Assembly (NCBI RefSeq): GCF_024622975.1
Contig: NZ_JANJZT010000008.1
Coordinates: forward strand, 1-64,000
DNA length: 64,000 bases
Direction: 5' to 3'
DNA from: Blautia caecimuris
GTDB lineage: Bacteria; Bacillota; Clostridia; Lachnospirales; Lachnospiraceae
The position numbers and the translations under genes are program-made. Shown here piece by piece: positions 7,362-14,761 of this stretch (position 1 is the stretch's first letter; each line of letters starts with the position of its first letter). Under the pieces are notes generated by a model, which saw only the letters and a list, made by a program, of their open reading frames with translations, was not told where the DNA came from and did not search any database.

Positions 7362-9143
7362 TTAGCAGAGGTAAATGTATCTGAGGATGAGGCGGTAGAC
7401 AGCGGAGACACGCTTCTGACGCTGGACGAAGACAGTATCACAGCAAGTTATGAAGCACTTTACGGACAGAGAGAGGCACTGGCAGAGACTTTGACAGAGC
7501 TTCTGAATCTTGCAAAAAAAGGAACCATTACTGCAGATATGGATGGTACTATCGAAGAGATTTATGTTTCTGATGAGGAAACTTCTGATTCCTCATCAGT
7601 ATCAGCCGGCAGCGGAGTTCAGCTGTCAAATATGTCTTATACAAAAGGGACTGGCATCCAGGCGCTAAATATGTCCTATACGAAAAGCTATGGAGTTCAG
7701 GCATCAAACATGTATTACACAAATGAATCCGTTGTTCGTATCGTTAATGTGTCCGATACAGATGAAACAGCAGAAATATTTTCTGATGATACAGGAAGTA
7801 TGGAAGAAACACCTTCTCAGCCAGAGAAGCAGACTCTTTATCTGAGCATGGCAGACACATCGGCGGGAAACGCGCAGACGCTGGGGATTGTTGTTCCAAG
7901 AACAGGAGGCAGTCCTCAGACGCAGATTGTTTCCTCAGACAACAGCTATACAGGAACTATATCCTGGAATCCGGGAGACAGTACCTTCCAGCCGGCAGCA
8001 ACCTATCAGGCAGCAGTTATGCTTTATGCAGGGGAGGGCTATCAGTTTGCAGCCGACAGTGTGACTCAGGCGGTATCCGGAGTGCTGTCCGGAGTATCAC
8101 TTTCCGCTGATGGAAGCACGCTGAGCTTTACCATTACTTTTCCGGAAACAGAGGGAAGTACAGAGGAGCCTGGGGATACCTCAGGTGATTCCGGAAGCAC
8201 GGAAGGAAATCAAGGCGGCTCTGCTCCTTCTGAAGACGCCCAGAACAATACGGAAAATTCGGGATCAGATACACAGACGGGCGAGGAAAATGGAATTACA
8301 GACGGAGAAAGTCAGGTGTCGCCAGAAACTCAGAATAATAATACGGGAACGACACAGAATACAGGCAGTTCTCAGGGGGCAGGGAGTACATCCTCCGGAA
8401 TAACCGGAAGTGTAAATGCTGCCGGAGGAACCAGTTCCGGAACACAGACCTCAAATGGCCAGCAGTCAGGGGAAGAGGAAACCCAGACAGATACAGCCTC
8501 CCAGTACAGCACAGACACTACAGCCTTTACGATTTCCGGCGATACTTCTATGCTGCTTTCGGTAAGCGTAGATGAGCTGGACATCAATTCCGTAGAACAG
8601 GGACAGACGGCGCAGGTGACTTTTGATGCCATAGAGGATAAAACATTTGAAGGGACTGTGACAAAGGTAGGAAATACGGCTTCTGCAAGCGGCGGTGTGG
8701 CCAAGTATACAGTGGAGATCACCATTCCAAAAGATGAAGAAATGAAAGCAGGAATGAACGCATCCGCAACGATTACAATCGAGGAAAAAGAAAATATTGT
8801 AACCATTCCGGTTAATGCCCTGCAGGAACGGGGAGAGGAAGTTTTTGTTTATACAGAGCAGGATGACGAAGGAAATCTTTCCGGTGAACAGCAGGTAACC
8901 ACGGGGCTTTCCGATGGAGAAAACGTAGAGATCACAGAGGGGCTTTCCGAAGGCGATGTGGTTTATTACCAGAAGACTGGCGGCGGAAATACCTCTTCTG
9001 ATACAGGCTTCAGCATGCCGGGCGGAGATATGGGAGATATGCCGGGCGGAGATATGGGAAATATGTCCGGAGGCGGTAATATGGGAAATATGCCCGGAGG
9101 CGGAGATATGGGCGGCGGAATGGGAAATCCGTCGGGAAAGTAG
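7362..9143 (+). pseudogene. Efflux adaptor (HlyD/MacA-like), 5' end removed by insertion
   Basis: This is the 3' part of a membrane-fusion adaptor of an ABC efflux system. The frame is open from 7356, just after an in-frame TAA, and starts in the middle of a lipoyl half-domain (LAEVNVSEDEAVDSGDTLLT). No start codon, signal peptide or first lipoyl half precede it. Next come three repeats of the form VQxSNMSYTK, a long Ser/Thr/Gly/Gln-rich linker (about 260 residues), then a normal beta-barrel region (SVDELDINSVEQGQTAQVTF, and NIVTIPVNALQERG). The tail is a Gly/Met-rich repeat of GGDMGNM units. A TTG at 7491 could start a shorter product. The missing 5' part may lie beyond the left edge. Confidence 0.75.
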
Positions 9144-9154
9144 GTGAAAGTACA

Positions 9155-9826
9155 TTGATAGAACTGAAAGAGATTTCAAAAATATATACCATTGGAGATG
9201 AAACGGTATACGCTCTGGATCATGCCAGCATGAGCATCCAGGAGGGAGAATTTGTCAGTATCATCGGTCCCTCCGGAAGCGGAAAATCCACAATGATGAA
9301 TATTATCGGCTGTCTGGATGTGGCAGACGAGGGGGAATATATTCTGGACGGGATTTCCATTGAGCAGTATTCGGAACGGGAGCTGGCCAGGATACGCAAT
9401 CATAAGCTGGGGTTTATCTTTCAGAATTTTAATCTCCTGCCCAGGCTTACTGCAGAGGAAAATGTTGAACTGCCTCTTTTGTACCAGGGAGTCAAAGCAG
9501 CAGAAAGAAAGGAGAGAGTCCGTAAAGCTCTGGAAAAGGTAGAGCTGTCTCATAGAATGCACCACCGTCCTACAGAGCTTTCCGGAGGCCAGCAGCAAAG
9601 AGTTGCCATTGCAAGAGCGCTGGTGACGAAGCCTTCTCTGTTTCTTGCAGACGAACCTACGGGAAATCTGGACAGCCGGACCGGACAGGAAATCATGTGC
9701 CTGTTCCATGAGCTTCACGAAGTCGGAAATACCATTGTGCTGATCACTCACGATAATGGGGTGGCCCAGGAGGCTGAGAGAATGATACGGATCCGTGACG
9801 GACATGTGGATGAGGTGACAGCATGA
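9155..9826 (+). CDS. MacB-type ABC transporter ATP-binding protein
   Basis: A 223-residue ATPase of the LolD/MacB type. It has Walker [10 protein letters not shown] (about residue 38), a Q-loop in [14 protein letters not shown], signature [15 protein letters not shown] and Walker [13 protein letters not shown], and the switch histidine in LITHD. All motifs are intact. The TTG start at 9155 follows GGTGAAAG. It energises the permease encoded next, with which it overlaps by 4 bases, and normally works with the upstream adaptor to export peptides, drugs or toxins. Since the adaptor is broken, the pair may be inactive or act alone. Confidence 0.92.
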   Translation: MIELKEISKIYTIGDETVYALDHASMSIQEGEFVSIIGPSGSGKSTMMNIIGCLDVADEGEYILDGISIEQYSERELARIRNHKLGFIFQNFNLLPRLTAEENVELPLLYQGVKAAERKERVRKALEKVELSHRMHHRPTELSGGQQQRVAIARALVTKPSLFLADEPTGNLDSRTGQEIMCLFHELHEVGNTIVLITHDNGVAQEAERMIRIRDGHVDEVTA

Positions 9827-11043
9827 TATGGCAGACCTGTAAGATGTCCTGGGCAGCAGTATGTGCCAATAAACTACGTACCTTTCTTACCATGCTGGGG
9901 ATTATTATCGGTGTTTCGGCATTGATCGTCCTGGTTTCTATTGCAGACGGGGCATCCTCATCTGTATCAGAACAGATCTCGGATATGGGATCCAGTTATC
10001 TGACGGTAAGGGTTACAGATGACAAGGAAAATCCCATACGGTTAAATGAATTTCAAGAGCTTATGGATGATGAGGCGTTGGAAGCGGCCGCGCCATATGG
10101 TAGAACCTCTGTTACTGCAAAAAGCGGATATACAAGCGGAACCATGAGTATCACCGGAACGACAGGAAGCTATTTTGATATTATGAAACTGGAGCTTTCT
10201 TCAGGAAGAACCCTGAAGCAGACGGATCTGGATAATAATTCTCTGGTAGTGATCATCAGTGCGGATACAGCGATAGAATTTTTTGGAAGGGAAGACGCAG
10301 CGGGAGAAACCCTGTCTCTGGATGGAAAAAGCTTTTTGGTTGCAGGTGTTCTTTCAGACGATAATTCTTCTCTTACCTCAACACAGTCTATGACAGAAAG
10401 TTCTTCTGAGGAGGAGTCGGAAACTGTAACACTGGAAGGATATATTCCTTATTCTACGCTTACCAGAATAGCGGATAATGTGCTGGATATCACACAGTTT
10501 TATGTATCCTCCGCAGATGAGGAATCCATGGATCAGGCTGAAGCAGCCGTGGAAAGAATCATGCTTGAGCGGCTGTCTGAAGATGAAGATGCTTTTTCCA
10601 TTATGAATCAGTCTGAGATTATGAGTGCTATGGAGGGTGTGGATGATACCATGTCCCTGATGATCGGAGGAATCGCAGCTATTTCTCTTCTGGTAGGAGG
10701 CATCGGTATCATGAACATTATGCTGGTGTCAGTTACTGAAAGAACCAGAGAAATCGGTATTCGCAAGGCAATTGGAGCCGGAAGAGGAGGAATCATGATG
10801 CAGTTCCTTATGGAAGCTCTTATAGTCAGTATGATGGGCTGTGCGGCAGGAATTGGAATATCCTTTGCGATACTGAAAATTATCGGAAAAGTAATGGAAG
10901 ATTCTATGAGCTTCCATATGGACATGAAGGTTGCCGGGATCTCCGTGATATTTTCACTGCTGATCGGAGTGATATTTGGACTCTATCCTGCCAATAAGGC
11001 GGCACGAAAAAAACCAATTGAAGCACTTCGTTATTCCGGATGA
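9823..11043 (+). CDS. MacB-like ABC transporter permease
   Basis: A 406-residue permease with one N-terminal transmembrane helix (about 20-42), a large extracellular MacB periplasmic-core-type domain (about 45-265) and three C-terminal helices of the FtsX fold (about 275-400). The TERTREIGIRKAIGAG motif before the last helices is a hallmark of FtsX/MacB permeases. Its ATG overlaps the ATPase stop (ATGA). It has a short serine/glutamate-rich insert (TESSSEEESETV). Type VII ABC systems like this move substrates by mechanotransmission; the substrate here is unknown. Confidence 0.92.
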   Translation: MIWQTCKMSWAAVCANKLRTFLTMLGIIIGVSALIVLVSIADGASSSVSEQISDMGSSYLTVRVTDDKENPIRLNEFQELMDDEALEAAAPYGRTSVTAKSGYTSGTMSITGTTGSYFDIMKLELSSGRTLKQTDLDNNSLVVIISADTAIEFFGREDAAGETLSLDGKSFLVAGVLSDDNSSLTSTQSMTESSSEEESETVTLEGYIPYSTLTRIADNVLDITQFYVSSADEESMDQAEAAVERIMLERLSEDEDAFSIMNQSEIMSAMEGVDDTMSLMIGGIAAISLLVGGIGIMNIMLVSVTERTREIGIRKAIGAGRGGIMMQFLMEALIVSMMGCAAGIGISFAILKIIGKVMEDSMSFHMDMKVAGISVIFSLLIGVIFGLYPANKAARKKPIEALRYSG

Positions 11044-11132
11044 AGCCTTTGAAAAAATAATTTGAATAAAAGGGAAATGCATACGGGGAATCCGGAACAG
11101 GTAATTTCTGCGAGGCGCTTTACGGAAAAATC

Positions 11133-11261
11133 ATGATCAAAAATCCGAGAAAACTTATTCTGGCTTCCCTGTGCTTCATGCCGATAGTATTTCCGGAAAC
11201 TGCAGCCATAATTTTAACAGCCGGAAAAATGGAATTCAGAATTTTCGAAAGTGTTGATTAG
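11133..11261 (+). other. Short ORF resembling a signal peptide remnant
   Basis: A 42-codon frame, MIKNPRKLILASLCFMPIVF and a short tail, looks like an export signal followed by nothing useful. It follows the MacB permease by 90 bases. It might be the decayed start of a further export-system gene. No clear ribosome site is seen. Chance cannot be excluded. Confidence 0.2.
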
Positions 11262-11286
11262 CTCTGCCAATGCATGAACATACCTG

Positions 11287-11313
11287 CTTCAGGAGATTCC
11301 TGAACAGTAACCA
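11287..11313. repeat. Short palindrome and intergenic motif shared with the 50.4 kb repeat
   Basis: TTCAGGA GAT TCCTGAA forms a 7-base-pair hairpin, and its right side continues as TCCTGAACAGTAACC. That 15-base string recurs exactly at 50353-50367, inside the repeat element described there. It may be a decayed fragment of that element. Confidence 0.35.
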
Positions 11314-11450
11314 TTAAATTGCCTGATTTGCTTAGAAAAAAGAAAAAACTTTACTTTTGAATAATAATGTGGTAATATATATATCGTGTTGAACCACTTA
11401 TAATATGTTAGTGATGAAAAGACAATGATCTTTCCTCGTCATAATGGGAT

Positions 11451-11546
11451 GTGTATTTAATATTCCCCATAGTTTCCCCATTATAGAATTATAATCGGTG
11501 ATGGCAGTAAGGGGCTAATGGCGACTGATTAACACTTTAAATACAC
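11451..11546 (+). ncRNA. Candidate structured intergenic region before tRNA-Arg
   Basis: GTGTATTTAA (11451-11460) is an exact inverse complement of TTAAATACAC (11537-11546), and CCCC runs inside face a GGGG run. A TTGAAT/TATATC promoter-like pair lies upstream (11352-11380). The 605-base stretch between the MacB permease and the tRNA otherwise has no supported gene. The function, if any, is unknown. Confidence 0.25.
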
Positions 11547-11648
11547 ATAAGACAATATAGGGGTCGTTCTGAGTATATCTGGTAAATGCGTAAAAATAAG
11601 CATTTTTATAGAAAATACAGAGCGCAAAAAGGGTTCAGACAGTAAAAA

Positions 11649-11720
11649 GCACCTGTAGCTCAGTGGATAGAGCAGTGGTTTCCGGTACCATGTGCGGGGG
11701 TTCGATTCCCTTCAGGTGTA
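11649..11720 (+). tRNA. tRNA-Arg (anticodon CCG)
   Basis: The cloverleaf reads by eye. The acceptor arm is GCACCTG with CAGGTGT (one G-T pair at the end), the D arm is GCTC/GAGC with AGTGGATA, and the anticodon arm is GTGGT/ACCAT with loop TTCCGGT, giving anticodon CCG. The T arm has GGTTCGATTCC and the discriminator base is A. CCA is not encoded. It decodes CGG. It stands alone 54 bases before the SH3b gene. Confidence 0.92.
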
Positions 11721-11774
11721 TTTGCGCGGAACTGGGGATGTTCCGGCGCGTTGTAATTTAAGGAGGACAAGAAC

Positions 11775-12686
11775 TTGGATAATTTCAGGGAATGGTTATC
11801 AGATAACCTCCGCTATTTTATGCTTGGCGGCGCTATTCTGGTAATCGTAGCTGTTTTGTTCTTTGGTGTACGTGCCTGTGTTGGAAGCGGGAAGGGTGCT
11901 TCTGATAAAGAACAGAAAACAGCTCAGGACAACAGCCAGGGAAATGATCCTTCTTCTCCGGAAGATGATGGGGAGACAAACGACGGAAATAAAGAAGAAG
12001 ACATGAATCCCTTGGAAAAAGGCGATGCAGACATTACTGCATTTATGCAGAGCTACTACAAGGCTTTAGGGGAAAGAGATATTGCAACGTTAAAAACTCT
12101 GGTCAGTGATCTGACTTCAGCAGATGAGAGCAGGATCACGAATGCCAAGGATTATATTGAAGCTTATGAACCGGGCAGTGTCTATACGAAAAAGGGGTTG
12201 GACGATAATTCTTATGTAGTATATACCTGTTACAGTTATATCTGCAGTGGAATTGACACACCGGTACCTTCGCTGGGGTATGCCTATGTTGTAAAGGACA
12301 GTGACGGGAAGTATAAAATTCTGGGCGCGGCAGATCAGAATACAAAAGTTTCTTCTTATATGGAAGACCTTTTGAATAATGAGGATGTACAGAAGCTGAG
12401 AGCAGAGGTACAGGCAGAATATGATGCGGCACAGCAGAAAGACAGCAGTCTTGCAGAATTCCTGAACGGACTGGGAGAGGATGCGGCAGCTGCAGATTCA
12501 CAGAGCGGCAGTACTATGACAGTTACAGAAGGCTGTAATGTCAGAGCGGAAGCCAGTGATGAATCAGAGATTATCGGTGGTCTGGACGAGGGAACTCAGG
12601 TTGAAAAAACAGGCCAGGAAGGCGACTGGATTCAGATTGATTATGAAGGCCAGACAGGATACGTGTTCAGTAGTCTATTAGAGTAA
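11775..12686 (+). CDS. Membrane-anchored SH3b-domain protein
   Basis: A 303-residue surface protein. Residues about 15-36 form one transmembrane helix followed by a low-complexity acidic linker (about 45-75), so most of the chain is outside the cell. A central globular part (about 80-210, starting DITAFMQSYYKALGERD) resembles NTF2-like or DUF-type wall-associated domains. The C-terminal 60 residues are an SH3b domain (EGCNVRAEASDESEIIGGL, then YVFSSLLE), which in Gram-positives usually binds peptidoglycan. The TTG start at 11775 follows AAGGAGGACAAGAAC. A strong terminator follows. The likely role is a cell-wall binding or sensing protein. Confidence 0.8.
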   Translation: MDNFREWLSDNLRYFMLGGAILVIVAVLFFGVRACVGSGKGASDKEQKTAQDNSQGNDPSSPEDDGETNDGNKEEDMNPLEKGDADITAFMQSYYKALGERDIATLKTLVSDLTSADESRITNAKDYIEAYEPGSVYTKKGLDDNSYVVYTCYSYICSGIDTPVPSLGYAYVVKDSDGKYKILGAADQNTKVSSYMEDLLNNEDVQKLRAEVQAEYDAAQQKDSSLAEFLNGLGEDAAAADSQSGSTMTVTEGCNVRAEASDESEIIGGLDEGTQVEKTGQEGDWIQIDYEGQTGYVFSSLLE

Positions 12687-12692
12687 AAAGCA

Positions 12693-12722
12693 GGGTACGG
12701 AAATTTTCCGTACCCCTTTTTG
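12693..12722 (+). terminator. Rho-independent terminator after SH3b gene
   Basis: GGGTACGGAAA (12693-12703) pairs perfectly with TTTCCGTACCC (12705-12715), followed by CTTTTTG. Confidence 0.9.
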
Positions 12723-12834
12723 CGGTTATGGAACCAATGCATTGCAAAATATCTGCTTCTGTGATAGGATTTTTGCAGAGATTTTGCCGCAAAATGGCAA
12801 AAACTGTAAAATCTTACATAAAGGAGCGGGTATA

Positions 12835-13785
12835 ATGAAAAACTTAAAGAAAATTCTGGCTTCCGTCATACTGTCTGTGGGTCTGCTGACAGGAAACGCG
12901 GCAGGGAACCTGTGGATGCCGGAAACGGTTTATGGAGCGGTGGGTCTGGCTTCTGTTCCTTCTTATACAGGAAGCGCCTATACAGTGCTCAATGACAATG
13001 TTCCGGAATTTACAGAAGAAGATCTTGCTCTTGAATCTTTTGAAAGCTACAGTGAACTGGATTCACTGGGAAGATGCGGAGCTGCTTTTGCAAATATAGG
13101 ACAGGAGCTGATGCCCACAGAGGAACGGGGAAAGATCGGACAGGTTCGCCCGTCCGGCTGGCATACTCAGAAATACGATTGTGTAGATGGAAAATATTTG
13201 TATAACAGATGTCATTTGATCGGCTATCAGCTTACCGGGGAAAACGCCAATGAAGAAAATCTGATCACCGGGACCAGGTATATGAATGTAGAAGGGATGC
13301 TGCCTTTTGAGGATATGACTGCAGATTATATCCGCGAAACCGGGAACCATGTGCTTTACAGAGTGACTCCCTTATATAACGGCGATGATCTGGTGGCATC
13401 AGGCGTTCAGATGGAAGCACAGTCTGTAGAGGACGGCGGTCAGGGAGTTCTTTTTAATGTATATTGCTATAATGTCCAGCAGGGAGTGGGGATTGATTAC
13501 AGTACCGGAGACAGCTGGGAGGAAACAGAGGACTTTTCTGCGCAGGAAAGTCCGGAACTCAGCGCGGGAACAGAAGAAACATTTTCATCTTCAGAACAGG
13601 AGACTTTCACAGATAAAAGCGCAGCTGAGGCTACTTATATCCTTAATGTGAATACAGGCAAATTTCACCGTCCGGACTGTCACAGTGTAAATCAGATGAA
13701 AGAAAAAAACAAAATGGAGATGACGGGAACAAGGGATGAGCTGGTACAACAGGGCTATTCTCCCTGTCAGAACTGTAATCCGTGA
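12835..13785 (+). CDS. Secreted DNA/RNA non-specific endonuclease with Cys/His tail
   Basis: A 316-residue exported nuclease. Residues 1-33 are a signal peptide (MKNLKKILASVILSVGLLTG). The core (about 45-220) is of the DNA/RNA non-specific (beta-beta-alpha metal) nuclease family, with NRCHLIGYQLTGENANEENL carrying the catalytic histidine and metal-binding asparagine, like streptococcal DNases. A Glu/Ser-rich linker leads to a C-terminal module KFHRPDCHSVNQMK through SPCQNCNP, a four-ligand Cys/His pattern like the metal-binding tails of other secreted nucleases. The ATG at 12835 follows AAAGGAGCGGG; the frame is open upstream to 12742 but without a ribosome site. It may serve nutrient scavenging or biofilm DNA turnover. 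Confidence 0.85.
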   Translation: MKNLKKILASVILSVGLLTGNAAGNLWMPETVYGAVGLASVPSYTGSAYTVLNDNVPEFTEEDLALESFESYSELDSLGRCGAAFANIGQELMPTEERGKIGQVRPSGWHTQKYDCVDGKYLYNRCHLIGYQLTGENANEENLITGTRYMNVEGMLPFEDMTADYIRETGNHVLYRVTPLYNGDDLVASGVQMEAQSVEDGGQGVLFNVYCYNVQQGVGIDYSTGDSWEETEDFSAQESPELSAGTEETFSSSEQETFTDKSAAEATYILNVNTGKFHRPDCHSVNQMKEKNKMEMTGTRDELVQQGYSPCQNCNP

Positions 13786-13795
13786 TATTTTGAAG

Positions 13796-13835
13796 AACTG
13801 CCGGGAGGAAACAGAGCTGTTTCCCCGGCAGTTTT
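13796..13835 (+). terminator. Terminator after nuclease gene
   Basis: AACTGCCGGG (13796-13805) pairs with CCCGGCAGTT (13823-13832), with an inner GGAAACAG/CTGTTTCC stem and a TTT tail. Confidence 0.85.
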
Positions 13836-13904
13836 GGCGAATGTATATCAAAAGCTCTGGATATGCAAATAAAAAACAGTTTACAGATTTTATAAAAACT
13901 TTAT

Positions 13905-13933
13905 TTGTAAAAGCTGAGATTTTCTGTTATAGT
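13905..13933 (+). promoter_or_regulatory. Sigma-70-type promoter for phospholipase-like gene
   Basis: TTGTAA (13905-13910), a 17-base spacer and TATAGT (13928-13933), 48 bases before the TTG start at 13982. Confidence 0.6.
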
Positions 13934-13981
13934 GAACAGTGGTTGCAGTAAACTGTTTTTTATGAAAGAGAGAATACGAAA

Positions 13982-14572
13982 TTGAGGAAAAAATCACATA
14001 TACTGCTGGCCAGATATCTGGCTGATCAGATGACGGTTTCTGAGAGTCTTCAGTCACACAGAAAGGCATTTTGTCTGGGAAACATTCTTCCGGATATCAG
14101 ACCGTCTTTTGTAACAAAAAGACATGAGTTTTTTGGAACCTTTGATGAAATACAGGAAAAACTGAAGACCCTGGTAGAGGATGGCGTGGATCAGTACAGA
14201 GAAAGAGTGTTCTGGCGCAGGCTTGGGGAGATTTTTCACTACATTGCCGATTACTTTACTTTTCCTCATAATAAAACCTTTACCGGATCTCTTGTAGAGC
14301 ATAACAGTTATGAAAAAGAACTGAAAAACCGGTTGAAGACCTGTATAAGAAATGGCGAAGCGGCACGGTATCAGGCGGCTGAGATCAGCTTTGGGAGCTT
14401 TGGACAGCTTACAGAGTATATTCGGGAAAAACATGCGGAATATCTGAAAAAAGAACGGAATATTTCAGATGATATCAGGTATATTCTTGATGTGTGCTGT
14501 CAGGTGTTCCGGGGAGTGTGCCGGCTGTGTCCGGGACTGGAGCCGGAAAAAGTTCCTGTATGTGTTTTCTGA
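13982..14572 (+). CDS. Zinc-dependent phospholipase C family protein
   Basis: A 196-residue protein of the family annotated as zinc-dependent phospholipase C in clostridia. Histidines and aspartates occur at the expected places: SHILLARYLAD near the N-terminus, LGNILPDIRPS, RLGEIFHYIADYFTFPHN and LVEHNSYEKEL. These fit the tri-metal helical fold of P1/S1-nuclease-like and PLC proteins. No signal peptide is visible, so many of these short members are probably intracellular and their true substrate is unclear. The TTG start at 13982 is the first codon after the GAAAGAGAG leader. It stands alone between two terminators. Confidence 0.75.
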   Translation: MRKKSHILLARYLADQMTVSESLQSHRKAFCLGNILPDIRPSFVTKRHEFFGTFDEIQEKLKTLVEDGVDQYRERVFWRRLGEIFHYIADYFTFPHNKTFTGSLVEHNSYEKELKNRLKTCIRNGEAARYQAAEISFGSFGQLTEYIREKHAEYLKKERNISDDIRYILDVCCQVFRGVCRLCPGLEPEKVPVCVF

Positions 14573-14610
14573 AATATAAAAATATGAAAAAAATATGAAT
14601 TTTGTACTAA

Positions 14611-14648
14611 AACCGCCGGAGCCTGTGCTCCGGCGGTTGATTTTGAAA
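14611..14648 (+). terminator. Terminator after phospholipase-like gene
   Basis: AACCGCCGGAGC (14611-14622) pairs perfectly with GCTCCGGCGGTT (14627-14638) around CTGT, followed by GATTTTG. Confidence 0.85.
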
Positions 14649-14665
14649 AAAGTGTATGATAAAAT
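14637..14665 (+). promoter_or_regulatory. Promoter for NlpC/P60 gene
   Basis: TTGATT (14637-14642), a 17-base spacer and TAAAAT (14660-14665). The -35 box overlaps the end of the preceding terminator. About 97 bases of leader follow before the ATG at 14762. Confidence 0.55.
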
Positions 14666-14761
14666 AAAAACGGTCATATGTAAGCAAACGACATTGAGGA
14701 AGGCATACCTTTATATAGGGGAATAAAGATATGTTCTTGGAAGGGAGTAATATTAACCAGA

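Noticed and set aside
9010-9140. CRISPR-like or tandem DNA repeat in the adaptor tail
   Set aside because: Units are short, in frame and encode GGDMGNM-like residues; no spacers and no cas genes.
11649-11720. tRNA-Arg as attachment site of an integrated element
   Set aside because: No integrase and no duplicated tRNA 3' end are seen in the flanking sequence; the genes on both sides look like host genes.
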